Positions 47,900 to 58,487 of a DNA stretch of 64,000 bases are shown here, piece after piece (positions within the stretch are counted from its first letter, which is position 1; every line of letters begins with the position of its first letter). The stretch is from contig CM057058.1 in NCBI GenBank assembly GCA_029945375.1, forward strand, positions 62,001 through 126,000. Reading direction: 5' to 3'. Made by a program: the position numbers and the translations under genes. The notes under the pieces were generated by a model. The model saw only the letters and a list, made by a program, of their open reading frames with translations, was not told the origin of the DNA and made no database searches. This DNA comes from Agaricus subrufescens. Lineage: Eukaryota; Basidiomycota; Agaricomycetes; Agaricales; Agaricaceae.

Positions 47900-50349
47900 A
47901 TGACGACCAGCCAGCCAAAAATCTATCGTTCAAGTTTGGCCCCGACACCCGTTGTACGAGAGTCAATCTTCACGCATCTCATGGAGACAAAATATTATCA
48001 ATACGACCCAGATGCTCTGGCCTTCGTGGATGCAGACTCTGATATCACAATCTCAAGGCGCAAGCTAAAGAAGCTAGCGTTGAAACTAGGATATGGACTC
48101 AGGAATCATCTCCTTCTCCCTTCGATGAACGGCTCTTCCTCAACGTCTTCACCACTTGCGCGTGGTGACACCATCATGATATTCAGTCAGAATACCATGT
48201 CATGGCCTACTACAGTATTTGGGTGTGTCTTAATCTTCCTGTCTTGTCCTGTAAAACCATCGTTCACATGCGTGACAGGTGTCTGGCTGCTGGATTGAAG
48301 ATGACTTTCGCAAGTTATGCCCTTACCGCGCGTGAACTCTCTTGGCAATGGCTTGACAGTAAAGCTCGTGTCGCATTCGTTCATCCTAGTCTCGTTCAAA
48401 CAGTGAAAGACATGTTCAAGCTGGTGAATGTCTCCAGTGAAGAGGCGGATAAGCGGATATGGATCATGGATAATATCTGGGACGACATTTTACCGAAGGG
48501 TGATTACACTACTCGAAACTGGCTCGGGTATCTATTGCATAAGGGTGAATTATCTGCGGAGGAGAATTTTGATGGGGATCGTGCGGATGAAACGGCGTAT
48601 ATCTGCTATAGTTCTGGGACCACGGTATGTCATCCGGGACTATTGCTTCTAGCCTCTTTTCACGTGATATGATATAACGATAGGGAAGACCGAAGGGAGT
48701 GCAGGTAAATGAAATTGAGCAAATTCGTGTATTTTTTCATATACTCATTGGGGATATAGATAACACATAAGAATGTGTGTACTGTGATGGGCATGAGTAA
48801 ACGCATGTGGGAGTATGTGGAGACCCCACACAAGGATGTGCATTTGGGCATGCTACCGTTTTATCTCGCCTTCGGTAAGGATGTTCGACTTCTAGTCGTT
48901 TTGATAGAAGATTCATGAGCGAAACTTTAAGGTCTAGTCATGCATTTGAATTTCCCATTCATGGGCGGTCAACGGGTCGTCTGCATGTTACATGGATTCG
49001 ATGCGGAGGGATTTTGTCGGAATGTCGAACGTTTTGGAGTGTCCCTCCTCATGCTTGCCCCACCGATCATTCTCACGCTGAGCTTATATCCCGGTGGGCA
49101 GAGAGCGAAAATTCATTTGTGAAGGGCTAACTTTAAGCTGATCGCTGTGTTCTAGACTTGAATCGTTTTAATTTGACTTCGCTCAAAGCTATAGCGTCGG
49201 CGGCGGCACCCCTTCCCCTCATTGTTGCTGAAAGGTTACTTGAGCGCTTTACTAAACAAGGGGCTGACGTTAAGCTTGTCCAAGGTTAACTGATCTAAAC
49301 AGTTCTTTGGAACGGGGAAGCTGATCCATCATGTCCTGTTGATAGGTTGTGGTTCAACGGAAACCTGCTGTCCAACTCATATGGCTCCCTTCCCTGATCA
49401 TAAGAAGAAATTTGGAAGCGTAGGTCTGCTGTTGCCTAATCTTGAAATGCGGTTGGTGGATGATGCAGGGAATGATGTTGAAGAAGGTCAACCTGGTGAG
49501 ATGTGGGTGCGCGGGCCGACTATTATGAAGGTAGGGATGACGAATTGTGACGCAAGTTGACACCACTTACGATATCATATAGGGTTATCTCAATAAGCCG
49601 GAAACTAACGCTGCGGATTTTGCTCCCGGAGGATGGTACAAGACGGGCGATATTTTGAGAAGAGACGATGAAGGATATTATTATGTGGTAGACCGAAAGA
49701 AAGAAATGATCAAGTACAAGGTGAGTATCTTGGTATCTTGTCACCAACGAGATCAGTGTTTGATGTCCGCGAAAGGGATACCAAGGTTCGTCACATCAAT
49801 ATTAGTCAACCCTACCAGTGGCCGAAAGAAGGATCTGAAATGGGTAATTAGTCGCCCCGGCTGAGCTGGAGGCCGTGTTACTGGAGAACGATCAGGTTAC
49901 AGATGTCGGGGTGATTGGTATCACGGACGAATACGACAAGAACGAACTTCCACGGTAGGCGGCACGTTTTGGGGTGCTTCTCGTGACCTCACGACACAAT
50001 AGAGCGTATGTCGTACCCACGGATTTAAGCATCTTGGAATCAGCCGGAAAAAAGGTTATGTTCGAAAGGTCCATCGAAGCCTGGGTTAGGGGTCAGGTGG
50101 CCTACTACAAATACCTTCGTGGAGGTCCGTGGTACTTTCTGATGTGATGGACACCGCAACTGAACTTTCCATCATCAGGCGTTGTGGCGGTCCCCGAGAT
50201 ACCAAAGAGGTATGTTCTGGGCTTGGAAACAATAACCGAACCTCACCGGTGTACACAGCTCCGGCGGGAAAATTCTGAGAAAGGAGCTGCGCGAGTGGGC
50301 AGATGCATCGCTCAAGGCTGCCCCGAGAGCGTTGTCGGCTCGGCTATGA
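47900..50349 (+). CDS. 4-coumarate-CoA-ligase-like acyl-CoA synthetase, peroxisomal
   Basis: ANL-superfamily enzyme that adenylates a carboxylic acid and transfers it to CoA. The P-loop is YICYSSGTT/GRPKGVQ across an intron, followed by ITHKNV. Further motifs: SLKAIASAAAPL, GCGSTETCCPTH (the YGxTE-type A5 motif), GWYKTGDILRRDDEGYYYVV, DRKKEMIKYKGYQVAPAELE and IPKSSGGKILRKEL with the catalytic Lys. The GYQ-V link is restored by a 10-nt microexon at 49776-49785. All introns rejoin in frame from MTTSQPKIYRSSL to the stop at 50347-50349. The C-terminus SARL ends in ARL, which fits the PTS1 peroxisome signal. Substrate unknown; phenylpropanoid or fatty acids are possible. Confidence 0.92.
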
Positions 50350-50540
50350 GGGGTATGTGAGGCCAGGGAATGCAGGAGCGGAGACAAGTGTGGCAGTGTT
50401 GCTTAGTAATACTCGTGCCTTAGGCATGGGCTGGCCAAATTCGAAAACGTCTTTGTCTCGACCACCACGAGTCCTACACGACTGGGCCTAAACGTCTATC
50501 ACGAACTTATTTCTACGACTAGATATTCTTCTAATATTCA

Positions 50541-52592
50541 ATGCCTATCACATACCACTTCCGCAGCCGGTCGCCAGACTCGGCTGACGACCTTCTCTCC
50601 TCCCCCGACCGGGATTCCTTCCACGATGATTCGGTCGTTCTCTCTGACCTTATCCGCACTGGTGAACACTCTCGTCTCCGGCGCAGGGGCGCGATGCGTA
50701 TAGAAGCAGCGGGCACTTCTAGTAGCAGCCGCTATCGTCGTGTGCGCTCACCACGGCACTCCAACTCCCATGTTGAATCTCCCCCGCACACGTGGACTAT
50801 CGTTGAGAGCAGATCACGCCGTATTCCCAGACACTTACCCATGCTGGAAGTATCAGATGATGACTTGGAGCTAGGGGATTCGGATTCGGATTCTGGCGAT
50901 GAGATGGTCTTCTCGGCCTCTTTCAACCGTGCTATCTCCGAGCAAACGGGCCAACTCATGTCCAGCCGGTCGCCTTCGTCTAGGGCCAGGATAGCATCAG
51001 AGCCCGACGGCGAAAAAATATCAGCAGAGAGCCCGTCATATACTCTTGTATGTGGCGGGCCTCTAGAGGTCGCCGCCGGCCTGCAAGGTGGCGCAGAGTC
51101 GATACGCGCGTCTGCCTTTGCTTCATTTATCCTTCCCGAGCTGTCACAGTCCCCCTCTTCAACACCATCCAATTCAGTTACAGCCAATGACACAAACGGC
51201 TGCGGCGCAGCCCTCCATGCCCGGGTTTTCCCTCGATATCGACAGCACCAGCCCATGTGGACTGCTAATACCCCTGCAACTGAGGCCGTTGTACCGCTTG
51301 ATAGAATGTATTTTGATGACATTTGTGCCAAGGAAAGGTTGTCACCAAAAGTTATTAAAAAGGAGGCATGCGGGTGCTTGAGGATCGGAATAGGTTGCGC
51401 TTATTGGTATGTGACAGTATCTCGGCGTGGCTCCACATCACTCATATATATGATACATAGCGGCAACCCCCTAGGTTTTCGGTTGACTCCGTGCAGGATA
51501 ATGCGGGAGTCAGTGTCATTACGACGGTCAAATCTTAGCGAACCACGCCGCGCCTCGAAACCTGGTCATGATGATTCGGAACTTCATCTGTATACATTCT
51601 TCTGCAGCTCAACCACTTCTCCAGAAAGATTTTCGTTCCCAAGCGCTGAACATGCACCTTCTGGCCGAGGTGACTCATCAAGATCTCGGGGACATCCTTT
51701 ACTGCCTCCGCCTCCGCCCCTAACTCGGCTAACGTCGGATACAGAATCTGATACGGATGAAGAAGTGATCATTGATTTCAGGGCGCCTGGTTCGTCATCG
51801 GGTCCTTCCACTGTTCTTGGGGGAGGCCTGACCGCATCACCTGAGCCTGCCGTTCTCAACCTAGAACCAAACCCCCCGCCCCTCATCCCCCCTCCCCTAC
51901 CATCTTATCCTAGACACCATTCGACTGAGAATGCTGAACGATATTCGGAACTTGAGGAAGCTCTGGCTGGGTGGGCGAGCGTTGTCCGAGGAGTTGGGGT
52001 GACAGTACCCTCTCCTGGTGAAGGCGATGCAGATTATTCTTCCCGATCCCCTAACCTCGCCGCGTTTCCCGGCTCTAGAGCTCCAGAACGAAGGAATGCT
52101 CTTGGATTTGATGTGGAGGGGCAGCTTGGTTTTTCATTCACTAGTGCGAATGAGTCTCCAGACTTGAACTCTAACAGGGATGTTTCATCTGTCCTCTTCG
52201 AAGACACCTCTTCCTTTCATCAACCAGAGATTGAAGGTTCACTGGTTTCAACTCCAACTTTCGAGCCGAGTGATCCCGACCAAACTACTCCTCGTGCGAG
52301 CGTCTGGGACATGTCTTTTGAAGATGGACATCCCTCTACATCATTCTGGGGTCGCCCTACCCTAGGCGGTGGTCAATGGACATGGAGCAACGAGTTAGCA
52401 GAGGCGGAGAGAGAAAGAGACAGGGAAGGAAACGATCACCCAGTTAGGGTATTCGATCCTGATGGCGAATTTCTAGAAGGGCTTGACGGGGAGTGGGGAG
52501 AAGATATGGCCCGGCGATTGGGCTTCGGCACTCAGGAGGAGAAGAATGACGGTAATGAGACCCCGACGACTTCAGGTTTTTGGTGGTCGTGA
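50541..52592 (+). CDS. Disordered acidic protein with a Cys-rich (putative zinc) core
   Basis: About 660 residues. Both ends are disordered: Arg/Ser-rich N-terminus, acidic stretch LEVSDDDLELGDSDSDSGDE, and a Pro- and acid-rich C-terminus ending TPTTSGFWWS. The central block, once spliced, reads ACGCLRIGIGCAYCGNPLGF and then RLTPCR, giving CxC-x6-C-x2-C spacing that suggests metal binding. The intron is 51407-51460 (GTATGT...ATAG), exactly 54 nt with no stop in frame, so the unspliced frame stays open. The splice joins TG to C, making the second Cys of C-x2-C. This core looks like one conserved in basidiomycete proteins of unknown role. A further intron near 51490 is possible. Confidence 0.75.
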   Translation: MPITYHFRSRSPDSADDLLSSPDRDSFHDDSVVLSDLIRTGEHSRLRRRGAMRIEAAGTSSSSRYRRVRSPRHSNSHVESPPHTWTIVESRSRRIPRHLPMLEVSDDDLELGDSDSDSGDEMVFSASFNRAISEQTGQLMSSRSPSSRARIASEPDGEKISAESPSYTLVCGGPLEVAAGLQGGAESIRASAFASFILPELSQSPSSTPSNSVTANDTNGCGAALHARVFPRYRQHQPMWTANTPATEAVVPLDRMYFDDICAKERLSPKVIKKEACGCLRIGIGCAYWYVTVSRRGSTSLIYMIHSGNPLGFRLTPCRIMRESVSLRRSNLSEPRRASKPGHDDSELHLYTFFCSSTTSPERFSFPSAEHAPSGRGDSSRSRGHPLLPPPPPLTRLTSDTESDTDEEVIIDFRAPGSSSGPSTVLGGGLTASPEPAVLNLEPNPPPLIPPPLPSYPRHHSTENAERYSELEEALAGWASVVRGVGVTVPSPGEGDADYSSRSPNLAAFPGSRAPERRNALGFDVEGQLGFSFTSANESPDLNSNRDVSSVLFEDTSSFHQPEIEGSLVSTPTFEPSDPDQTTPRASVWDMSFEDGHPSTSFWGRPTLGGGQWTWSNELAEAERERDREGNDHPVRVFDPDGEFLEGLDGEWGEDMARRLGFGTQEEKNDGNETPTTSGFWWS

Positions 52593-54421
52593 CTCTAAGC
52601 CTAAGATTTTTTGTTTTTATTTTTCTTTCTTTCCGGATTTTCCGTTTGCATCGTTTTACTTAAAATCGAATGCCCAGCCCACCGACATTGAGCATGGGCT
52701 ACATGACTTCAATCTCTCTATCCTTCATTTACGACGAATTGACGAAAATTTAGATTTGGCTTGACGCTTTCTCATGCTGTGATTTTTATGCTCTGTACTA
52801 TTTCTTTGTCACTGTTGTCCGATCTTATTCGTTCGGTGTTTATCGTTTCTCCGTTGCATGTATGTACTACTTTCCCTACAGGAGACTACAATCTATCATG
52901 GATTGACTGCTTTTGACACTGGTTTATTCCATTTTTATGTATACGTCTTCAAAAATGCATTTGTGATTGAAATTTTTTCACGCAATGCCATTCAACTGTT
53001 TTTATCACTCAAGTCCGTGAACAGAGGATATCGGTGATTGATGACACAACCGGTGACGTCTTTATGGGGTCCTGATCATGGCCCCCTCATGATGATCATG
53101 TCCTCATCAACATCAGATTCTGTATCTGACGTCGATCAAAATTGAGAAGGGGAGGGGTATGGGGGGTAAGATAGTTCGAATCTTGATGTGCCAGAGACAA
53201 TAGCAAGGAGATGCATATTCGAGACTTCAAAATGGAAAGTAGTTGAACTGCCGACAAATATATACAACTGACGGTCACGTTTTGATGCTCGGGTTCCTGG
53301 TAGGGGAAAAAATACGGTTTTTTCCCAGGTGATTTTTTACAGGTTTTTTCAACGCCACATTAATCACATGCAAGACTATAAACGGTAATTTCGCAAAGGC
53401 AGGGCACAACAGTGGTTATAGGAAAAAACTTTGACATTTGAAATATTAGGTTTCAAGTAGTATTATAGATTGCGATTGGTCTACTGGCGATAAATAAATC
53501 ACTGGTAAATTACCAGGAAAAACCCCTATCATAGGGGTCATGATAATTTATCGGTAAAGAACCCCTTCGTCGACATTCTCGTCACTCGATGCTCGGGCCC
53601 CCTCAACACCAAACTGAAATATCCGGTCATCTACTCCACTCCAATACTTGTTCGTGGGGTCAGAAGGTAATTCATATAGAATTGATCACGCTATAGTTTC
53701 GTAAAGTGATTGAATTATGACAAGGCGCAGCAAATATGCCCGCCCCACCCCGCCGCCCGCCGACCCTACTGAAGAAGAAAACGAGTATTATGTGGTAAGA
53801 AACAACACCCTTGTCATCTGTTAAGTACCTTGCAGGTTCCTTTTTAGGCATAGTTACTCATTCTTTGTTCTAGCTTCGTTCAAGTACTCGGCAACCGACA
53901 TTCACCCTTTACCCGATGCCCGAGTCAACCGTGAGTTGCAACTAAGAACAAAGCAAAGGCAAAATTTCACGGCCTTTACATCATTCAACTGAATGGTCGG
54001 CCCGCGAAACAAGTGAGTGAGTCTACTTTTAGGAAGTTTGCTTCAGTTTGCCTCGGTGGGTCCCCAATAAGAGTCCATTGAGTGCACCCTGGAGCGCACA
54101 CTGAACACGCGACTATAGCCCTCCCATTGTTTTTTCTCCACTAACCGGCGAATTTTTCGATTCCAGATGGCCAGGAAGGATCGTTTTCAAGCCCTGACTG
54201 TACGCTCGGTGCTATATTTGTATAAATTCTGCCCGTTCGACAGTCGCACCAGCGATGCCTTGTTCTCAAAAAGGCATTCCTCCAACGGTCCCTGTCTCAC
54301 GTCAGTATCCAGACTGCAACTTGACGACTAGAGGATTTGCGTATATATAATATTCTCAACATGGAGGCCCGTCATTTACTTCTCCCACCTTCCTTCTTTT
54401 TCTTCAGTACCGCTATCGGTG
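52593..54421. other. Intergenic region with palindrome cluster
   Basis: 1.8 kb. T-rich 3-prime flank, then a structured block at 53488-53553, listed separately. At 53717-53795 an ATG opens a short frame (MTRRSKYARPTPPPADPTEE, then ENEYYV) followed by a GTAAGA donor-like site; I could not find convincing further exons. The end contains the upstream region of receptor-like gene C. Confidence 0.45.
53488..53553. repeat. Nested palindromes
   Basis: Two perfect palindromes, CTGGTAA-A-TTACCAG (53502-53516) and ACCCCTAT-C-ATAGGGGT (53522-53538), lie 5 bp apart. They are flanked by imperfect inverted arms CGATAAATAAATCA (53488-53501) and TGATAATTTATCG (53541-53553). The whole could form a cruciform-like structure or be the core of a small inverted-repeat element. 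Confidence 0.65.
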
Positions 54422-55678
54422 ATGGCGTGTCTTTCTTCGTTCTTCTTTTTTTTATGCACAATACTTGGCTGGCATAGAGCAGTTTGCCAGCAGCTTTATA
54501 ATATCACGGTTGACGATAGCGATGCCGCCATAACCTACACTGGAAACTGGCAACAGTCAACGTCTACGCAGTTGGATCATGGAGGAAGGCATATGATTGC
54601 TCTTGACCCCGATGCTTACGCTGTGTTCACCTTTCGTGGTATGTCTTCTAGTTATCGCTCTACTTTCCTACCGGTATCTTACCATGGCAACAAGGTGTCG
54701 CTGTGTACTTTATCTCGCCGTTATGGCCGTACAATCTAACCACAGAAATTCAAGTAGACTCTGGACCACCAACTATCCTCGAATTGCAAGACGTCAATTC
54801 ACCAGAAAACTTTGGAGGGTCGGAGACTGTTGAGTCACGGGTGATAATGGGCATAGAGAATTTGAGTGACCAACTACATCACTTGAAAGTAACGGTCTCA
54901 CCGGGAGATCAGTGGGCTGTCGTTGATGGTTTCATGTGAGTAAACACGAACTGTCAAAACATGTGCCTCGGGCCTAATCAAGGCTTTTTGAACAGAGTCA
55001 CTGCGGTTAATCAAAATGCGTACCACCTCACAAATTCGACAACAACTGCAGTGACAGCCAGCAGCTCTCAAACTACCGCTACAACAACTACCACCGTAGC
55101 GACAACAGGTGAGTAGGCCGAGCCCTTGACTAAATTATGGTCCTTGATTGGTTTACCCAGTTTCCCCGAGTAGCCGAGAAGGCAGAGCGGGCACATCAGC
55201 CGTTCCAATCGGTGTTGGAATCGGGTTGGGGGTTCTGGCACTCCTGGCGGCCGTCGTGCTATTATATAAATTCTGTTATAGGCGCAGGACACATCACGGC
55301 GATCGTCAGATGGTTCAACCAGACGTCGAGAATTTCCCTTCACTCCCAGCAGTGAGGCTACCTCCGAGGCGTGCAATCCCCTCCAACCCAACACCTCCTA
55401 CCCCAGATACCGGTGTAACCGCTGGACTCTCTTACCTGTCACCTACCCAACCTGGATTGGGGGGCCCCAGCAGGTCACCGCCAAAATATGACGCTCTCCA
55501 ATCTCCAACATCTCCGTCTCCTGTACATTTAACTTTCAGGCGGATTACTTTCAACCGACCCCCACCTGCATATCACGACAGTCTTGATTCGCTTTGCCTC
55601 GAAAATTACCCTGGTTTCGAGCGCCCGCAATCAGTTACCTTTGTACAAAAGGGCAATCATCAACATAATGCATCATAA
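54422..55678 (+). CDS. Receptor-like single-pass membrane protein C (YFISPLWPY family)
   Basis: Third family member, on the opposite strand to A and B. The ATG at 54422 is preferred. Signal peptide MACLSSFFFFLCTILGWHRA; ectodomain NITVDDSDAAITYTGNWQQS, DHGGRHMIAL, then after an intron GVAVYFISPLWPYNLTTEIQ, and VVDGFI/VTAVNQ, with the Ile codon split exactly as in A and B. The stalk is Thr-rich (TTATTTTTVATT). The helix is IGVGIGLGVLALLAAVVLLY, followed by KFCYRRR. The tail includes PPKYDAL and PPPAYHDSL, which are PPxY-like motifs that could bind WW-domain ubiquitin ligases, and ends QHNAS. All exons join in frame. Confidence 0.87.
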
Positions 55679-57003
55679 CAGGCCAATAGATACTATACCC
55701 CTTCACGTCACTCACTCCATGGACCAGCGTCTCAACGCTCTGTAGCCATTAGTTTTACATATTTACCACTACTGCTCGTGTCACGTTCATTTACGTTTTT
55801 ACGTTCGATTTTGCATTGCCATAGTACCTTTTTTCAGTAGCAACATAGGACAAATTTAAGATCAATGGACCCCGCTTTTCCAAAGAGAATGTTGCAATGA
55901 GATACCTAAAGAGTTAACGGCACGAGGAGAGCACTAAAGTTGCATTTGAGAACCGCGATAGGAGACAAAAAGTAGTGACGGCACCCCATGCTATTCGTGA
56001 AAACGAACTGAAGGAGGGGGTGACGTACTGCTCTTTCACGGTGTTACAGTAAGTCGCCTTCCCCGTCGGCTATTGTTTTTGACCGATACAGCATGTCGTA
56101 GAAGCAATATTATCTATTCCTTGTTCGTCTCTTTTAAACTTCCTTCACTGACATTGATGACTCCGATGGCAGTCCTCGGCTGGTACCCCCATATTCATGG
56201 ATTGAGTGAGATGCGGCTCACGAACAGATGACTACTCATTTGTTTGGGTTGTGTTTCGAATCGTAAGAACGTTTAACCGCTTGTCATATTATTACGAGAC
56301 TCCAGGGGAGCACACAGAATGAACTAAGATTCTCGGTTCCTTAGATCTTGATTCGCTTACCAGTATGATGTTATCGTCACAGGCAGTACAGTTGTGGCAT
56401 ACCCATACCGCTGCTGGACAACAATAGCATCACCCGACGACTTAGCCCTGTTCCGACCGCACGAAGCTACCTCACACCGAAAAGGGCTACGGGCAAAATT
56501 TGCTATTATGCTTTTGATCCTGAGCAATTAATGTAAGTTTTTCCTCTTCCTTTGTTGATTAATCGGAATGGCAGCGAGTTACAGAGCGGGAATGTGATGT
56601 TCCGGATGGTGGCCGTCCCTGACGATACTTTTCTGATGTAAATGACGGAGATAATCAGGACTTTGTTCGATTGTGCTCTTCATTATTCAGCTTACAGTTG
56701 TAGTATTTACTACGTTCGAACTGTTCAACCTAACAGCGTTCAGATGAATCGTTAATCAATGGTCGACTGGAGGGCAGATTTCGTTCGCAGTTTGAATTTT
56801 AACCTCCGCCCCAAGCATGGACCACGCCAATATAAAAACCCCAGCGAGCGATTTTTTCTTCCAAGCACATCTTTCATTTCATCCACTATAGTGGAAAAGC
56901 TTGAAAGGTCGCGAATACTCAAATTCTACTTCGTCTTCGTAAGCAATGTCATTCAAGCTTGCCTCCCTTACTCTTACCCCTCTTAGATAAGAATATCTTT
57001 TCG
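55679..57003. other. Intergenic region
   Basis: 1.3 kb with no recognisable gene. It ends in the promoter of the small protein at 57004. Confidence 0.5.
56831..56838 (+). promoter_or_regulatory. TATA box of the small-protein gene
   Basis: TATAAAAA, preceded directly by CCAA, about 170 bp before the ATG at 57004. It implies a leader of roughly 140 nt, possibly containing an intron. Confidence 0.55.
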
Positions 57004-57255
57004 ATGACTCGTGGTTCCAAGTCCAACTCTGGCGGGAACAGCTCTCGTTCCTCTGGCGGCAAGGCTTCTTCGAGCAACAACAATAACGCCAACTCTGGAG
57101 GCACTCGCTCCGACAACTCGTACTATGCGCCTTTCGGTGGTTGGCACGGTTTCATGCATTCCTATGGTTTGAAGCCGTGGGACTGTGATGATGTCGAAGA
57201 AGGACGCGCTATTCTGGAGGCTATGAAGGAACACGACAGAGAAAGCGGAAATTGA
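57004..57255 (+). CDS. Small protein with conserved aromatic C-terminal motif
   Basis: 83 residues, single exon from MTRGSKSNSGGNSSRSSGGK. The first half is Ser/Asn/Gly-rich and disordered. The second half is a compact block: YYAPFGGWHGFMHSYGLKPW, then DCDDVEEGRAILEAMKEHDR. This pattern (GWxxFMxSYGLKP followed by an acidic helix) resembles small proteins I associate with Agaricomycetes, with no known role. The ATG at 57004 is chosen because the in-frame upstream ATG at 56959 would add an unrelated hydrophobic stretch. No signal peptide, so cytosolic or nuclear. A clear TATA box lies upstream. Confidence 0.7.
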   Translation: MTRGSKSNSGGNSSRSSGGKASSSNNNNANSGGTRSDNSYYAPFGGWHGFMHSYGLKPWDCDDVEEGRAILEAMKEHDRESGN

Positions 57256-58487
57256 TGTTAGTGGTGTTGGTGGAGCGCTACGGCCCGACAGGGAAAGGTA
57301 CATGTTGGCTCTCGTCCAGCTTGTTACTTTCTCCGCCGGCTCTCAGCACATAAGTCGTCGATACTTGTATTGGGAATATGGAATTTAACTGAGCCTTCTG
57401 TTTTGATTCTTCGGTTCAAGATGAGTTTTGAGCTCCTTTCAGGGAGGGTGCCATCCAACGTACTACCCCTCAAACGACAGTGCGAAGTCGGTATTACGTG
57501 CGAAATAGTGTGAGATCGAGTCAGGATTCATGAATAAATGAGGCTTAAACATAAATACATCAACAGATATGCTTATCTAATGCTACAGAACGCATACGGT
57601 CACAAGGCGAAACGGGCCTGCTCTTACAAGCCTTCAAAGTCTCGCAGAGGACATGCTACGAAGCAAAATCACAGTTCATCAATCACGCCAGGCATACACG
57701 AATATGGCGAGGGTACGCTTCCATACTCGGACCAAATCCGACACCAGGGGCGCGGGTCCAGGATTTCCTAATTTGGTCGAATCGGGTTGATATGACATGC
57801 CATGGTATAAGCCAAGGAGTTTTCTTCGCTCCTCACCCTATTCAAATCTATTCCGCAGGGCAAAGGTTTGCCTATTTTGAGGTGGTAATATAACTTGAAA
57901 GAAAAGTAGTAGATACGCTTTCGGGGGATCTTTTGTGACCGGCATCATTGATCCATTGAACATGCGCCAGTTCTTTAACTGAGAAGAGAGCTGCAGATTC
58001 CCGTACACATCAATGTGAGCATAGAGAGCGTAGGAACAAGTCCACGCATGTGCTACGATTCTGGGATGCTGCATCAAGCGGGATGTAATCATTGATATGG
58101 TACGCTTTGAGTGCATCACTGGGACCCTCCCAAATGTAGTTGTTAATCAAGAATCTGGGGATGGATCGGTGAGCTGACAGACTGACACGGAGAGCATGGG
58201 AGTCGCAGGGACATAGATCAGAACTTCTAAGCGGCGTGGACCCGTGGGGGTCTGAGCGAGATGAATAACAATAGTAATGGATAACTGTGGCTTCCCTTCA
58301 CACGGCCTTCGCTTCGGAGAAATTTTACGGAGTCCCACCCTCAGTTGGGTTCGCCACTGCTCGTACCATGACTAAGTAATTAATGCCCGAATCACCCACA
58401 GTTATTCCCGAGACTATACTTTTTAATCTTCCTCCATACGGATAGTCTTTGAGTCAAGTCGCATCCTTTCGTTGAAAGTCGTCTGCT
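57256..58487. other. Intergenic region
   Basis: 1.2 kb. Several open frames on both strands lack domains or coherent splice structure. Nothing recognised. Confidence 0.45.

Noticed and set aside
53717..54240. Possible chromodomain-type gene beginning MTRRSKYARPTPPP
   Set aside because: The acidic EEENEYYV looked like a chromodomain start, but the following spliced options do not give the chromodomain core.
54419..54421. Earlier start of receptor-like gene C at 54419
   Set aside because: The codon there is GTG; the first ATG is at 54422 and directly opens the signal peptide.
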